From the NCBI RefSeq assembly GCF_000004195.4, contig NC_030677.2, positions 42,161,142 to 42,225,141 on the forward strand: a stretch of 64,000 nt of DNA, written 5' to 3'. Positions 49,250 to 61,739 of this stretch are shown piece by piece (position 1 is the first letter of the stretch; the number at the start of each line of letters is the position of its first letter). The notes under the pieces were generated by a model, which made no database searches, was not told where the DNA came from, and saw only the letters and a program-made list of their open reading frames with translations. The position numbers and the translations under genes were made by a program. This DNA comes from Xenopus tropicalis (Eukaryota; Chordata; Amphibia; Anura; Pipidae).

Positions 49250-51921
49250 GGGAAACCATTCAAACTGTAGTTTCCTTGTTTTACTGTGGGTCTAGGCTCC
49301 ATAATGATACTTTTATCTATACTGAACCTCACTCTGCCATGGTGTATAAGTCTTCTTTAGTAAGTCAATTCCACAGCTTTACAAGTTCCAGTGTTATATA
49401 CAAATATGGATACCTTACTTCCTAAACTCTCTACAGTTTTATTAAAGAAGAGACTCCTAAAGGGCTGGGCCCAACACTGACCCCCTGCGGTACCTCTGCC
49501 CTTTGTCGGACAATTTTCCACTCAAGTACAAAAAAAATCCTCGGCCCAGGTGCCCACATTTTAGTCTGACCTGCAGTGTGTGAGCATTTGGGAAGGAACA
49601 TATCCATGCAAGTCAGTGCCCATCAGTCACAGAGTAGCCAAGCTGGACTCCATACAACACTTGTATTGTAAAATTAGCCACAAAACAACTCCAGCAAGAA
49701 TACAAAAACATTTGGTTTTCCAGGTGCCAGACTCTAAGGCCACATATAAAGAAGGAAATATTGAATGTTTAAATCTAATGTCACATATAAGGAACTTTAA
49801 ATATTGATTAATGTGGATCCTGTTTGGTATTTTTCTTGGAGAACAAAGATCCCTTTTAGGGCAATTGAAGAAATAGCAGTTCTGGGCATTTAGTTGCTCC
49901 CATGATTTATAGCTTTACTGCCAGGAACATAATGCCTGGAATCACAGGAGGAACCATACCAATCCATATTCCCACATTCTTCCTTTAAATATGTGCCAAT
50001 TATTTGTTTCTGGCACCTAATAGCCCGAGGCTAAGGTCAAGCAGAGCAATTTTCCAGCAGACAAGTTATTCACCGTTATATGCCTCTGGAACATTCACTT
50101 GTCATCCCAAAGATTCTTTTCTCCTCGGCGTGGTTCCAGATCGCCAAGATAATGGCTGTGTGAGCGACTGACATCCCACAGTCTCATGTTACACAGACCA
50201 CCCACTATAAGCCACGCAGAGAGCATCGGTCACTCCTAATAAGCAAGAAGTGCTGCATTGGGACATCACATATGGGCAGTGTCCAACCAGACTTTGTGTG
50301 TATATACCCATGTGCTTGTGAAAATAGAAGCAATTACATGTGTACAGGGCAGGGCCGCAATACAAACCCATTCTTCGCATATTGTATTCCGGTGTATCAC
50401 CTAAAGTGGTTTTTACAGTAACATGCTTGCCATGTGTTTTGAGGTTTGAAAAACACCAGAAATCCCACAGAATTAAATGGCAATTGCCCAAAAAATGTGG
50501 TATTACAAACAGCGGAATTCTTCCCTATGTGCCACCGGCCTAAAACTTCAGGTGTAACTTGAGTAAAAGGGAATGTGTCAGAGTAACAGATGTTTGAGAG
50601 AATCCCTAACATGGCCTATGTATCCATTAAAAAGCTATTAGACACCAGCGGGCTATTGCAGTATGCATTACAGCCATGTATTACTGTCAGTCGCTGTTGT
50701 TACACAGCACCCTAAATGTACACAGAACATCACAGAGTCAACAGCCATAACAATACATGAGAGGGATAAGTGCATCAGACTGAGAACAAACGCCACGGCG
50801 CACAAAGTGACTCCCTGCTCCAGGCATAAATCAAACCAGAGACACTACTAATAATGATGATGATTATTATTATTGTAGCAATTGTCCTATAGTAATCAGT
50901 TAACTCGCCACTAACACCAAAGAAATACAGTATATCACACACAATGCATTTAGGCATATTATGTTATATACATAATAAGAAGAAGAATTGTGAGCATTTT
51001 ATACCACATATCATGGTGCTGAAATGAGTGGAGTTACAGGGCTTTAAAAATGCATAGAATTTTACATTCCATACCATGGTGTGGTAAGTTTTAATGCTGT
51101 TCTTACACACATTTATAAATATGCCATGATGTGTTATCTAGGGCTTCACTGAACAAAAGAGATGGGTTGGGTATTTTTGAGACAGCAGATAACATTGGCT
51201 GAAAATAGAAAAGCTGATAGCAAGCGCACTACAGTAAACAGCTGGACCGCTGCTATGTAGGGCCACTAATACCCTGCAGCTTAAACTTATATCTGTTTGT
51301 CCAACACCTGCAAATATACAGACAGAAACAGAGATCCTCTGCATTCACCGGTATTAATATTATTAATGACATTATGACATTTTGTGTAAAAAGCTACTAA
51401 GAATACGCCCTCCATTTTAAACAAAACAGGGATTGTTTGTCCATATATTGTACTATATATAAGCTGGCCGGCTACGTCACTAGTCACCCTGGTCTGGCCA
51501 GTCCTACACTCCCTTAACAGATGTCCCCCTGCTTCCCTTAGTGAGCAGTGCACAGATTCCCTGGCAAGCAGAAGGTCTTCAATGGAACAAGATGACAGTG
51601 GAGCTGAATGACTCTGTGAGCCTAAGGGGAGTCTGTATGACTATTTTTGGTGGTTGAGATAGTGTTTTTCCACCTTTTGAATAAACCCAGGCAAACAAGC
51701 TCATGTCAAAAAATGGGGTATATTATTTATCTATAAGTGTTTCCTGAAATGGAGATTTGTGTGAATGTAGTATGTATGTATGTATGTATATCTTTATTTA
51801 TAAAGCGCTACTTATGTACGCAGCGCTGTAGTCTTAGAGAAGTAAGTGGCTGCTATGAATGTCTGGATTGGGGGCCCCCTTTGTAGGGTAAAAGCATAAC
51901 TTTAAGGGGACTAAAAGACAC
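49250..51921. other. Intergenic stretch without recognised features
   Basis: Short open frames only, none with a recognisable domain or splice-bounded exon pattern. A TTA/TGA-type triplet run lies near 50850-50880. Confidence 0.6.
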
Positions 51922-51924
51922 TAA

Positions 51925-52229
51925 GGGGCAGATTTATCAAAACACGAGTTTGAATCCCGAACGGGAAAAATTCGGACTAGAAACAAAAATTTCTGAAGAT
52001 CGCAAATATCACGAAAATGCTCGCGAAAAAATCGTATTAGTCACGATAATATCGTATTGACGATCCGAAATTTTCATACCGAACGATTGTAAAAAGTGGC
52101 AAAACCGATCCGATTTTTTGAGTGCAAAAAATACGAAAAAAGTTGCGCAAGGTACAAAAAGACGCGGAAAATACTATTGGACCGATAGCACGAACGCTCA
52201 GAGCATTCGTGGATAAGTAAATGTGCACC
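51925..52229. repeat. Harbinger-like MITE, TAA target
   Basis: TAA at 51922-51924 and 52230-52232 flank GGGGCAGATTTATCA and 'taagtaaatgtgcacc'. The A/T-rich 'acgaaaa' interior is that of 33205-34564 without a minisatellite. 305 bp. Confidence 0.87.
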
Positions 52230-52232
52230 TAA

Positions 52233-52360
52233 GTTTGCCCAGGAGCAGTAACCTATAGCAACCAACCAGCAGGCAGCATTTACTGGCCACCTGTTTAAAA
52301 GTAAACATTTTATTGGTTGCTATGGGTTACTGCTACTGGGCAAACTTAGCACCTTTTATT
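52233..52360. repeat. Hairpin element with inverted CCAAT boxes
   Basis: GTTTGCCCAGGAGCAGTAAC and inverse 'gttactgctactgggcaaac' with 'tagcaaccaa'/'ttggttgcta' inside. It abuts the preceding MITE. Confidence 0.85.
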
Positions 52361-52365
52361 ATATA

Positions 52366-54331
52366 TAGGGGTAACTGTACTGCGCACAGCCCAGGGCCAC
52401 TACAAGGGGCGGCAGGGAGAGAGAGATGGCAGCGCTATTCTAACTAGAATAATTTCCATGGCTGGCGCATTTTTCAGTGTAGAGGAATACTGGCCTGGGG
52501 TCTGAGGGTAGCAATTATATTCATATATGGGGGGATAACAAAGTGGTACCCCAATAATGAATCCTTTTCTTGTCATATAAAGATCTTGATTCTCATGTAG
52601 TTGGGGCTGCATATAATACTCCTATGGGGAGTTATAATCATAAAATTCCATAACCCTTCACTGCAATCAGTCATGGGAGGAGTAAAAAACTACATTATTA
52701 TTGCTATTGATATTATGCTTTTGATACAAAGATCCCCAATATTCCTACAATATAATCACAGCACTAATATGTCTCCTAGACGTCTTGGGCAGTTTGCCCT
52801 TGTGTGGCCATTCCCCCTGCACATATGTACATAGGAGATCACAGAGTCTGAGAGCAGCCAGACAATTGCACATTCTTATTCCATCGTTTCCCCCAAAGGG
52901 CTACCCCCTGTTTTAAGTAGCTGATGTTTGTATGGCAACTGAACAGCACATTTGTCAGCAAGAATGGGCAGACTAGGTGGGCCAAGTGATCCTTATCTAG
53001 CACTAGTTTCCTATAACACGGGCAATGGGAATACTTGTCATATTTGGAAGGCAGAATTCTTTCATTTGACAAGCTTATTCAGATAATGCAAGGGAAGAGA
53101 ATGCTCGCACTTGACAAGCCCATTCTTTTGTTATGCTATGTTGGTTTAATGTATTGCCGCTCACATGAGATGAGCGGGGCTGAATGTTGCTGGCAGCATG
53201 CATATGGGATGCCTTTTCACTATAACATATAGAGAGACAGACAGACAGACAGAGATGAAGGGCGACATAGACCCAAGAAACACCCCTGACTGTGTGCACC
53301 CTAAGACCTTTTTTGTTCCAGGGCCTGTGATCCCGTAGTTATGCCACTGGATTTGAAGACTATTATGGGTAAGGGTTCTAATATCACAGGTAACCTGTTG
53401 TTATATCCACCTACAGTATATCCGGCTTCTGCACAAGGGTTTGGGGTTTAGTAACATGATTAAATCACGTTAAATTGAACAGTTCCACCTTTAGACTTCC
53501 AGGTATCTGCTTTCTGTGTTCTACAGCTCTCCCTGGTTGGTGAATCTCTACCTTTGGATTGTGTTTATTAAAAAAGAAAAAGATGATGGAGCAGATTTAA
53601 CTCAGTTCCAGATTTCCCCATAAACTTCTAAGGAGATGCCAGACACCAAACCATGGGATCCCGTTTTCCCACCCGGTTGAATCAGGCTCAGCGTGGGTAA
53701 TGCAAAATCATTGATAGAGATGGGTTCAAGAGAGCATTAATAAAGGCTCATAGAGTTCATCTTTTGAAAAACAGTGAAGGTGATTTGCATTAGAAATAGG
53801 AGGCTTGATACATTTCTCATAAAGTAACCCTTTGATATCTGCATTTTTTGCAGTTGGTTCATGAAATAAAACCTGAGCATGGATGATTGCCGCGTCAATG
53901 TTTCCTATTTAGGGAATCCGGGCAGGGGGTCTTGACCCGGGCAGCCCTTCTGAAAACCAGGGACTGTCCTGGTCAAAACCAAACAGGTGGCAACCCTAAG
54001 GGAGCCCCATAGTCTGAGTGCAGGGAGTTAGATAACCCTTCCCATTCAACCATCATAGTGAATGGGACTAATGCAGACGGCCTGAGCTATTGCTAGGGTA
54101 GTAATCCCTGTAGGATTAGTTAGGACTTCAGCCCTGAAGTGAGTTTCCAGCGTGTACATTGGATCTGAATGTGGGATTACCCAGCAGTCTCTGTGGATCC
54201 TCAGGATACCAGGAAGCCTTTCTCTACCCCAGCAAACTCAATGTGGGTTAAAGCTTCCAGACTGCTTCCCTGTATCTGTTCTGCCTTACAGGATCTATTC
54301 TCCTCTCACTAGGACTGTCAACTTTGCCAGT
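52366..54331. other. Intergenic stretch, fragments only
   Basis: A GACA microsatellite near 53230-53250, a 'tagttatgccactgga' fragment near 53337 (family of 59830-60040) and 'ggtggcaaccctaa' near 53985. No gene. Confidence 0.6.
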
Positions 54332-54340
54332 GGCTAAACC

Positions 54341-56563
54341 ATACCTCCCAACTGTCCCGCTTTACGCGGGACAGTCCCGCTTTTGCCACCCTGTCCCGCT
54401 GTCCCGGATAGGCGCCGATCTGTCCCGCTTTTAAAGGGCTCCGCTCCCGTGACGTCACACGCACGTCTCCCCTTAGCGCCGCAGCTTCTGCGCCGCTCAC
54501 TTCAGTTTTAACATAAAGGCATTCACAGTGCAGAAGCTGCGGCGCTAAGGGGAGACGTGCGTGTGACGTTACGAGGATGAGAAGAAGAGCCCTGGGGCCG
54601 AGGAAGCTGGTGGTGGTAGGAGCAGGGGGACGCTGGGGAGGACACTGGAGGAAGGTAAGGGCAGCTGGAGGATGTTGGGGAGGATGTTGGGGGGGCTGAA
54701 GGATGTTGGGGGGGCTGAAGGATGTTGGGGGAGCTGAAGGATATTGGGGAGGATGTTGGGGGGAGCTGGAGGATGTTAGGGGGGCTGAAGTATGTTGGGG
54801 AGGATGTTGGGGGAGCTGAAGGATGTTGGGGGAAACTGAAGGATGTTGGGGGAAACTGAAGGATGTTGGGGGAGCTGAAGGATGTTGGGGAAGCTGAAGG
54901 ATGTTGGGGAAGCTGAAGGATGTTGGGGAAGCTGAAGGATGTTGGGGAAGCTGAAGGATGTTGGGGAAGCTGAAGGATGTTGGGGGAAACTGAAGGATGT
55001 TGGGGGAAACTGAAGGATGTTGGGGGAAACTGAAGGATGTTGGGGGAAACTGAAGGATGTTGGGGGAAACTGAAGGATGTTGGGGGAAACTGAAGGATGT
55101 TGGGGGAAACTGAAGGATGTTGGGGGAAACTGAAGGATGTTGGGGGAAACTGAAGGATGTTGGGGGAAACTGAAGGATGTTGGGGAAACTGAAGGATGTT
55201 GGTGGAGCTGAAGGATGTTGGGGGAAACTGAAGGATGTTGGGGGAAACTGAAGGATGTTGGGGGAAACTGAAGGATGTTGGGGAAACTGAAGGATGTTGG
55301 GGAGGATGTTGGGGGAGCTGAAGGATGTTGGGGGGGCTGAAGGATGTTGGGGGAGCTGAAGGATATTGGGGAGGATGTTGGGGGAGCTGGAGGATGTTGG
55401 GGGGGCTGAAGTATGTTGGGGAGGATGTTGGGGAAGCTGAAGGATGTTGGGGGAGCTGAAGGATGTTGGGGGAGCTGAAGGATGTTGGGGGAAACTGAAG
55501 GATGTTGGGGAAACTGAAGGATGTTGGGGAGGATGTTGGGGGAGCTGAAGGATGTTGGGGAGCTGAAGGATGTTGGGGGAGCTGAAGGATGTTGGGGGAA
55601 ACTGAAGGATGTTGGGGGAAACTGAAGGATGTTGGGGGAAACTGAAGGATGTTGGGGGAGCTGAAGGATGTTGGGGGAGCTGAAGGATGTTGGGGGGAGC
55701 TGAAGGATGTTGGGGAGGATGTTGGGGAAGCTGAAGGATGTTGGGGGAAACTGAAGGATGTTGGAGAGGATGTTGGGGAAGCTGAAGGATGTTGGGGGGA
55801 GCTGAAGGATGTTGGGGGGAGCTGAAGGATGTTGGGGGGAGCTGAAGGATGTTGGGGGAAACTGAAGGATGTTGGGGGAAACTGAAGGATGTTGGTGGAG
55901 CTGAAGGATGTTGGGGGAGCTGAAGAATGTTGGGGGGAGCTGAAGGATGTTGGGGAGGATGTTGGGGGAGCTGAAGGATGTTGGGGGAGCTGAAGGATGT
56001 TGGGGGAGCTGAAGGATGTTGGGGAGGATGTTGGGGGAGCTGAAGGATGTTGGGGGAGCTGAAGGATGTTGGGGGAGCTGAAGGATGTTGGGGAGGATGT
56101 TGGGGGAGCTGAAGGATGTTGGGGAGGATGTTGGGGGAGCTGAAGGATGTTGGGGAGGATGTTGGGGGGGCTGAAGGATGTTGGGGGGAGCTGAAGGATA
56201 TTGGGGAGGATGTTGGGGGGAGCTGGAGGATGTTGGGGGGGCTGAAGTATGTTGGGGAGGATGTTGGGGGAGCAAAACATAACACCTGGCTACCAATGTC
56301 TGTCATGAGTCTGTCATTAAATACAGGTGCCACAGTGCATAATGAAATCCTTAGGGCCACAATATGTCATAAAATGATTGGGGCCACCGTGTCTGTCTTC
56401 TGGTGCACTTTGTGTATGTTATGCTTTTCAGGTGTGGTTTTGTAAAATGGGCCTGTTTAGGGGGGGCGTGGCCATAAAGTAGGCGTGACCTAAAAAATTT
56501 TGCCGCGCTACGCGCGGCAGACATTTTTGTCCCTCCTTCTGATTTTAAAATGTTGGGAGGTAT
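54341..56563. repeat. 2.2-kb inverted-repeat element with 9-bp target duplication
   Basis: Ends ATACCTCCCAAC and GTTGGGAGGTAT are perfect 12-bp inverted repeats. GGCTAAACC is present on both sides (54332-54340 and 56564-56572). A 9-bp duplication suits Mutator-like elements; reading one more base into the repeat would give a shorter one, so hAT is not excluded. The left part has a GC-rich hairpin (gcgccgcagcttctgc and inverse, about 54475-54555) next to TGACGTCA at 54450-54457. The interior is a minisatellite. No transposase. Confidence 0.92.
54660..56275. repeat. Minisatellite, about 20-bp unit, about 80 copies
   Basis: Units CTGAAGGATGTTGGGGGAAA, with AGCTGAAGG variants and interspersed GGATGTTGGGGAG short units. 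It yields minus-strand open frames of up to 680 codons (proline/serine/asparagine-rich) that are artefacts of the array. Confidence 0.96.
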
Positions 56564-56572
56564 GGCTAAACC

Positions 56573-58469
56573 TGAACAAAGAGGGTGAGGCTGATGGTAC
56601 TGAGGGAGGGGCATTAAAGCTAGGGGTGGGCATAATGACATCAGGGTCAGGCACTTTGGATGGGGTTATGAGTGCCAGCGTGCGGTTACTGCATCACTTA
56701 CAATTGGCTGAAATTCCATTCAGTTTTTTTAAAGCAAAACTGGGATGTCTGGTTCAAAACCAGGTGATTGCCAACCCTAGTTCTGTCTTTATTCTGCCTG
56801 ATGAGTAAGCCCAATCCTTATTGGGGTTTGTTATACCAGTTATCCAGAAAGCTCTGAAATTTGCTTTTTATTTCTGTAATAATAAGAAATTAATAAAACT
56901 TGATGATAACTAAGCCATGTTGATAGAAAAAAAAACCTCAGTATTTAAATATTTTTCATTTATTGTCCAGATTATTGTTCGGGTTTTCCAAGGCTTGGTG
57001 TGAAAACTGAACAGGTGCCAACGTTCTCATTGTCACCGTGAGTTGGTGAGATTGTGTATTTACCCACCCCGGGGTATTGCAACACATAACTCTGCTCACA
57101 CTGCCTTCATACAAGTACTTACCCCGCACAGACCCATAGAGTGCACACTCAGAGTTTGTACAGTGACAGTGGACATTTTTATGCAAAGGGGGATCGGCCA
57201 TTATATTTCCAGTTATTCTAACTGTTGTGTTGAAACTGCTATATTGCTGTTTTCATTTCATTGCATCTATATTATCTTGCTGAAATATTAACATTTGTTT
57301 CATATCTGCATATTGTGTGGTTTATTCTTCACTATATTTGGTATAGTAATCACTGCTATTGCAGTTCCCAGGGAAGGTACGTACATGGTTTAGCCCTGGG
57401 TGGTGGCACATAACTTATCCAAACCCTGCAAATCTCCCACTTAGCGGAGGCTCGGGATCTATCCTGTTAGTGCTCCAGTGTGGCCCTGGAAATGAGTGCC
57501 AGGAAAGGGTTACATGTGTATCCTCTAAGAGTTTGCCAAATGTTTTTCTTGGAATGGTGTCACTTTCAGTGGGCTGCTGTATGTGAGCAGTGTGATGGGT
57601 GCCACCACCCGCACCCCAAAGCAGGGGTTAATCCCAGGGATCCCCTTACACTGCACTCAAACACCTGGTACTGTGCCGTTTGCTTACAGGATGAGAGCAG
57701 GCACATTGGCACTCACTGCAATTTCTTATGGAGCCAGTACCTCTGTTAATTACATTAAAAGCCAGTGTCAAAAAATCCCCAAAACCTCTAAAACCACAAA
57801 GCAAATAAAGACCTTCCAATTGTTAAAGGGACATCTGCGATTGACTTCTACATGATCTTGAGGTTTTAGATGGAGTATTTTTTCATTTAGAATTGTTGCG
57901 GTTTTGTTGCATAATAAATCACTGAAAAATCACTTTTTTTGCAACGAAAAGTCTGACCAGGAAAAATTGCAGTTTAGCAAATGCTCCCCTTAATGTTGTG
58001 CGTCTTTGCATGCATTTTAGCGCCTTGCACATGCTCTTGCATTCATAAAGGAGCCATAATGCACATTTTCATTTTTTCCACTAGATGGCAGCATATAGTT
58101 TAAAATGAAAAAACATTCCCCCCCATAGAGGGATACACACTAGTGCAGTTGATTCAGGATTGCAGTAATTCCAAGGCTCAGTTTCTAAATGACATCTGTG
58201 CATGATTCTTTAGGCACAAGTATGGTTTATTTATTGATGCAGGCCCCTGAGGGAACCCTGGCCCCTAGGGACACTTTTGTGTGGCACAAGTACAACTATG
58301 CAAAAGTAATTCCAGGATCTTTAATTATTTGCATCAATTCCTGCAATGACAGTGTCTATTTTTGCTTAACCACAATTGTGGTTCATAATCAGCGCTATTG
58401 TCTGTATACGCACAGTATCAACCATTGGCACAGGAACAAGGAGGTCCCTGCCCTGTAGAGCTTACTATC
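56573..58469. other. Intergenic stretch, fragments only
   Basis: 56573-56790 ends in 'ggttcaaaaccaggtgattg', a diverged repeat. 56830-56930 is a fragment of the ACAGGTATGGGA-type element. 58380-58470 resembles the 'gtaagctctacagggcaggg' repeat in inverse. No gene recognised. Confidence 0.55.
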
Positions 58470-58472
58470 TAA

Positions 58473-58843
58473 AGGTGCCCATACACGGGCCGACTATAGC
58501 TGCCGATATCGGTCCCTTGGACCGATTCGGCAGCTAATCAGCCTGTGTATGGGCAGAGCAGAGCTGCCTGGCCGACCGATATCTGGCCTGAAATTGGGCA
58601 GATCTCGATCGGCCAGGTTAGAAAATCCGGTCGGATCGGAGACCGCATCGGCTCGTTGATGCGGTCCCCGAACCGACTGCCCCATAAGCTCAAATGTAAT
58701 CCCCAGGGCCAAACGATCGGATTATTTTTTTTTTAAGTCCCTTGCTACCCGATATCGCCCACCCGTAGGTGGGGATATCGGGTGAAGATCCGCTCGCTTG
58801 GCGACATCGCCAAGTGAGCGGATCTTATAGTGTATGGGCACCT
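58473..58843. repeat. Harbinger-like MITE, full length, TAA target
   Basis: TAA at 58470-58472 and 58844-58846 flank AGGTGCCCATACACGG and GTGTATGGGCACCT. Internal hairpins (ggtcccttggacc; gatccgctcgcttggcga and inverse). 371 bp, the most complete copy of its family here. Confidence 0.92.
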
Positions 58844-58874
58844 TAAGCATTAAAGTGCCCTTACATACATACAT

Positions 58875-59300
58875 ATCCAGGGCCGGATTTCTGTTTTGGG
58901 CGCCCCGAGGCCGCCCCTGTCGGTCGCCCCCTCCCCACCCGTGCGCATGCGCGAAAGCGCCCCCAGTGCGCATGCGCGAAAGCGCGCCCCCCCGTGCGCA
59001 TGCGCGAAAGCGACCCCACCAGTGCGCATGCGCTCCTTTAAACTCCCATACGGAGCAGTGCCCCCGAGGCCGCCCCTGTCGGTCGCCCCCTCCCCACCCG
59101 TGCGCATGCGCGAAAGCGCGCCCCCCCGTGCGCATGCGCGAAGGCGACCCCACCAGTGCGCATGCGCTCCTTTAAACTCCCATACGGAGCAGAGCCAAAT
59201 TTTTTTTTTTTTTGCGGCGGGGCGGCGTGCCGCCCCTAAACTTCTGCCGCCCTAGGCCCGGGCCTTTGTGGCCTCTCCACAAATCCAGGCCTGTACATAT
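58875..59300. repeat. GC-rich repeat with internal tandem duplication
   Basis: Starts 'ccagggccggatttctg' and ends 'ggcctctccacaaatccagg', the typical wording of a Xenopus interspersed repeat. Inside, a block starting CCCGAGGCCGCCCCTGTCGG is repeated at 58904 and 59063. GTGCGCATGCGC occurs seven times (about 58941, 58966, 58994, 59022, 59100, 59128, 59156). Confidence 0.85.
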
Positions 59301-59829
59301 CATGTTGCACCTGTGCTTTGTTGGTTAAAATGCTGAGCAGCACTACTACATAGAAAGCCATTGATTATTTCCTGCCCTAAGGCAAATCATAAGTACAAAT
59401 AGCCTTGTGCACTGCACATGAATGTCATACATTAATAGTTTAAAACAAGGAGGAGCAGCCATCCGCTGGCTTTGCACATTGTGAAACTTCAGCAGTTGTA
59501 TCCTGATGAGAAATATTAAACCCATAAAAAATGTGCTTTTATTATATTATTTGGGCAAAACTGCTCATTAATCTTTCACTACTATCTAGAGCTCTGTGAC
59601 TGTAAGCTCTAGGGAGCAAGGACCTCTGCAAGGAGTAACACTGGATCACTGCTCTAGACTCTGATGTTCTGTTTGTCCTGTTCCTGGCCCAGTTTACTGT
59701 TTTTTGACACTTTCTCTCCCTTTGCTGACCTTAAGATATTACTGGATTACTGCTTAAGTGATGTCATAATGGAATGATGTTTGGGGTCTTACTGTGCTTT
59801 CTGATTGATTGATTGATAAGAAAAAGGGC

Positions 59830-60040
59830 CCATCCAGTGGCGTAACTAGATGTTACTGGGCCCCACAGCAAATTTAGTCTGGGGCCCCTAAGGTTGACCT
59901 ATTCTACCAAATTATATTGAAATTGACCTATAATTAGAGCCCTACTTTGCCCCCTACACTCCTGGGCCCCCTGCAACCTCAGGGTCTGCTTCCTCTATAG
60001 TTGCGCCCCCTGGGCCCATCTCATAGATGCCCTGGGACCC
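59830..60040 (+). repeat. 'CCAGTGGCGTAACTAGA' interspersed repeat
   Basis: 'cagtggcgtaactaga' at the start and 'ctatagttgcgccccctggg' at the end resemble inverse-related ends; the rest is 'ggggcccc'-type sequence. Class not assigned. Confidence 0.65.
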
Positions 60041-60079
60041 TATATTGCCTTGTTCCATCCTCACAGACTAAAACAGACA

Positions 60080-60373
60080 AAAAAAATGAGAATTTCACTT
60101 ACCTCTTATCGTAAATTCCATTTCTTCTAGTCCCGACATGTCAGTACGCATGGGGCAGTATTGCCCCCACAGCTAGGAGGTAGGACCTATATACCAAAGC
60201 CAATCAAAATTATCCCTTACCTATAAGACCATGTGACTTCCTCCTCACCACAGTTATACATTTGCCAAGCAATACAAGAAGCAAATAATTGGGATGGGAA
60301 ACCCCGTACTGACATGTCGGGACTAGAAGAAATGGAATTTACGATAAGAGGCAAGTGAAATTCTCATTTTCTT
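60080..60373. repeat. 69-bp inverted arms around a 156-bp centre
   Basis: 60080-60148 and 60305-60373 are inverse copies with very few mismatches (for example 'gtcccgacatgtcagtacg' and 'cgtactgacatgtcgggac'). It leads straight into the satellite-like block. Confidence 0.85.
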
Positions 60374-61739
60374 CTTCGTCCCTTCCATGTCAGTACGCAT
60401 GGGATCTACCAAGCCATGCCCCTAAAATATAAGGGGTGGGAACAATAATATCAACAGATGCTAAAAACAAATCAAGCATCACAAGAAAAAACGGACCATT
60501 CCCGGCTACAAGAATCCTCTCAGGGACCAGAGGGATTGCCACACTACGGTTGCCAAAAACATCCAAGCCCGGCTCGGGAGGATCCTCTGCCAACAAGAAG
60601 AAAATGGTCACAATCATAACTCTGACACTGGGCAGTTCACTGGTGTTACCAGCCCCGCAGCAACCGACCAGTTAACCACAACTCTGATGCATTATCCACT
60701 AGAGCTGTCTCTATGCCCCCAATCCTTAGCACTAACCTGGGGCCCTAGAAAAATAATTGTGACACACAAGCCTCTAGCTCCAAAGCACACCGGTATCAGC
60801 TTAAATTGGTGTTGAGAGCCGTCAAACTCAACAACCCCCAGAGATCAGCCAAAGATAATCCAAGCTCAGATCTGAAGCAACGAACAGTGAAAGGGCACAC
60901 TAGCCATCAAGCCCCCCTATGGCACAAACAAGCTAGGGACTCCAGCCTGTAACAGAGCATGACAGGCTGAAACCCAACTTCCTACCACTCACTGTAGCTA
61001 CCAACCTTGAGAGGCTACCTAACCAGCAATGTTAGGGCCAGGTTTAGGAACTGTACACGACCTGCAGATGGAAGATCAGCTAACCAGTAAAACATGACTG
61101 GAATCAACTGGAAAACATGCATGGAACAACTGGAAAACATGCATGGAACAACTGGTGCACAGCCAGCCCATACTCAATGTACCATCTAGCCACCCTGCAT
61201 GAAAGTCAGAAGCGCCATATACTATGCATGCTAAACAACCAGCGGACAAACCAACACCCTGCCAGAAAGCAGCGGTGGACATGTCAAGAAAAGCACTGGA
61301 GAACACGCCAGCTGCCATCCCTGCATGCAAGAGCCCAGAGTGAAAGACAGCTAACACACAAGCAATAGCAAAAAACTAGCGCTGTGCTTGCAATACATGA
61401 CTCTGCAACCACTGATGGACTGTTCAGATACTGTAACTGCAAAGAAACCGCTCCCCAAACTAGCCACTGCTAGTAAGGAGTGGAATACAAGGTGAAAAAC
61501 AAGCACCCACACATGCCAAGAAAGCAGCTAAGGTAGACAGCCACAAGCGCCAAGGCACACCATGACATGAACCAAAGACCATATCAAAGGCAGCCAACCA
61601 CATGCCTGCACCAAGGACCACAGCATGACTGGCAACCATATATGCCAAGGACTAAGCCAAGGCCAGCAGCCACCTGCGCCAAGGAGCACACCAAAACTGG
61701 CAGCCTCCTAAACAATTGCCAGCATCCTATGAGCCTAAG
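60374..61739. other. CA-rich, satellite-like transition
   Basis: No gene recognised. Degenerate words such as 'ccaaggaccacagc' and 'ggaaaacatgcatggaacaa' (twice, 61110-61150) suggest old tandem duplication. Base composition differs from flanks: A and C rich, T poor on this strand. Confidence 0.5.

Noticed and set aside
54318..56360. Minus-strand open frames of 680, 585 and 506 codons
   Set aside because: All three minus frames are open over the same 20-bp array and give the same Pro/Ser/Asn words. This is a product of a T-poor/stop-poor repeat, not a gene.
58722..59255. Overlapping 82-143 codon frames and a possible CpG-island promoter
   Set aside because: The GC-rich stretch is a duplicated mobile repeat with known Xenopus repeat ends; no gene start follows it.
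5553..60403. GTCAGTACGCATGGG shared by the 4621-5708 element and the 60080-60400 block
   Set aside because: A single 15-bp match between two sites is expected by chance a few times in a window of this size, and flanks do not align.
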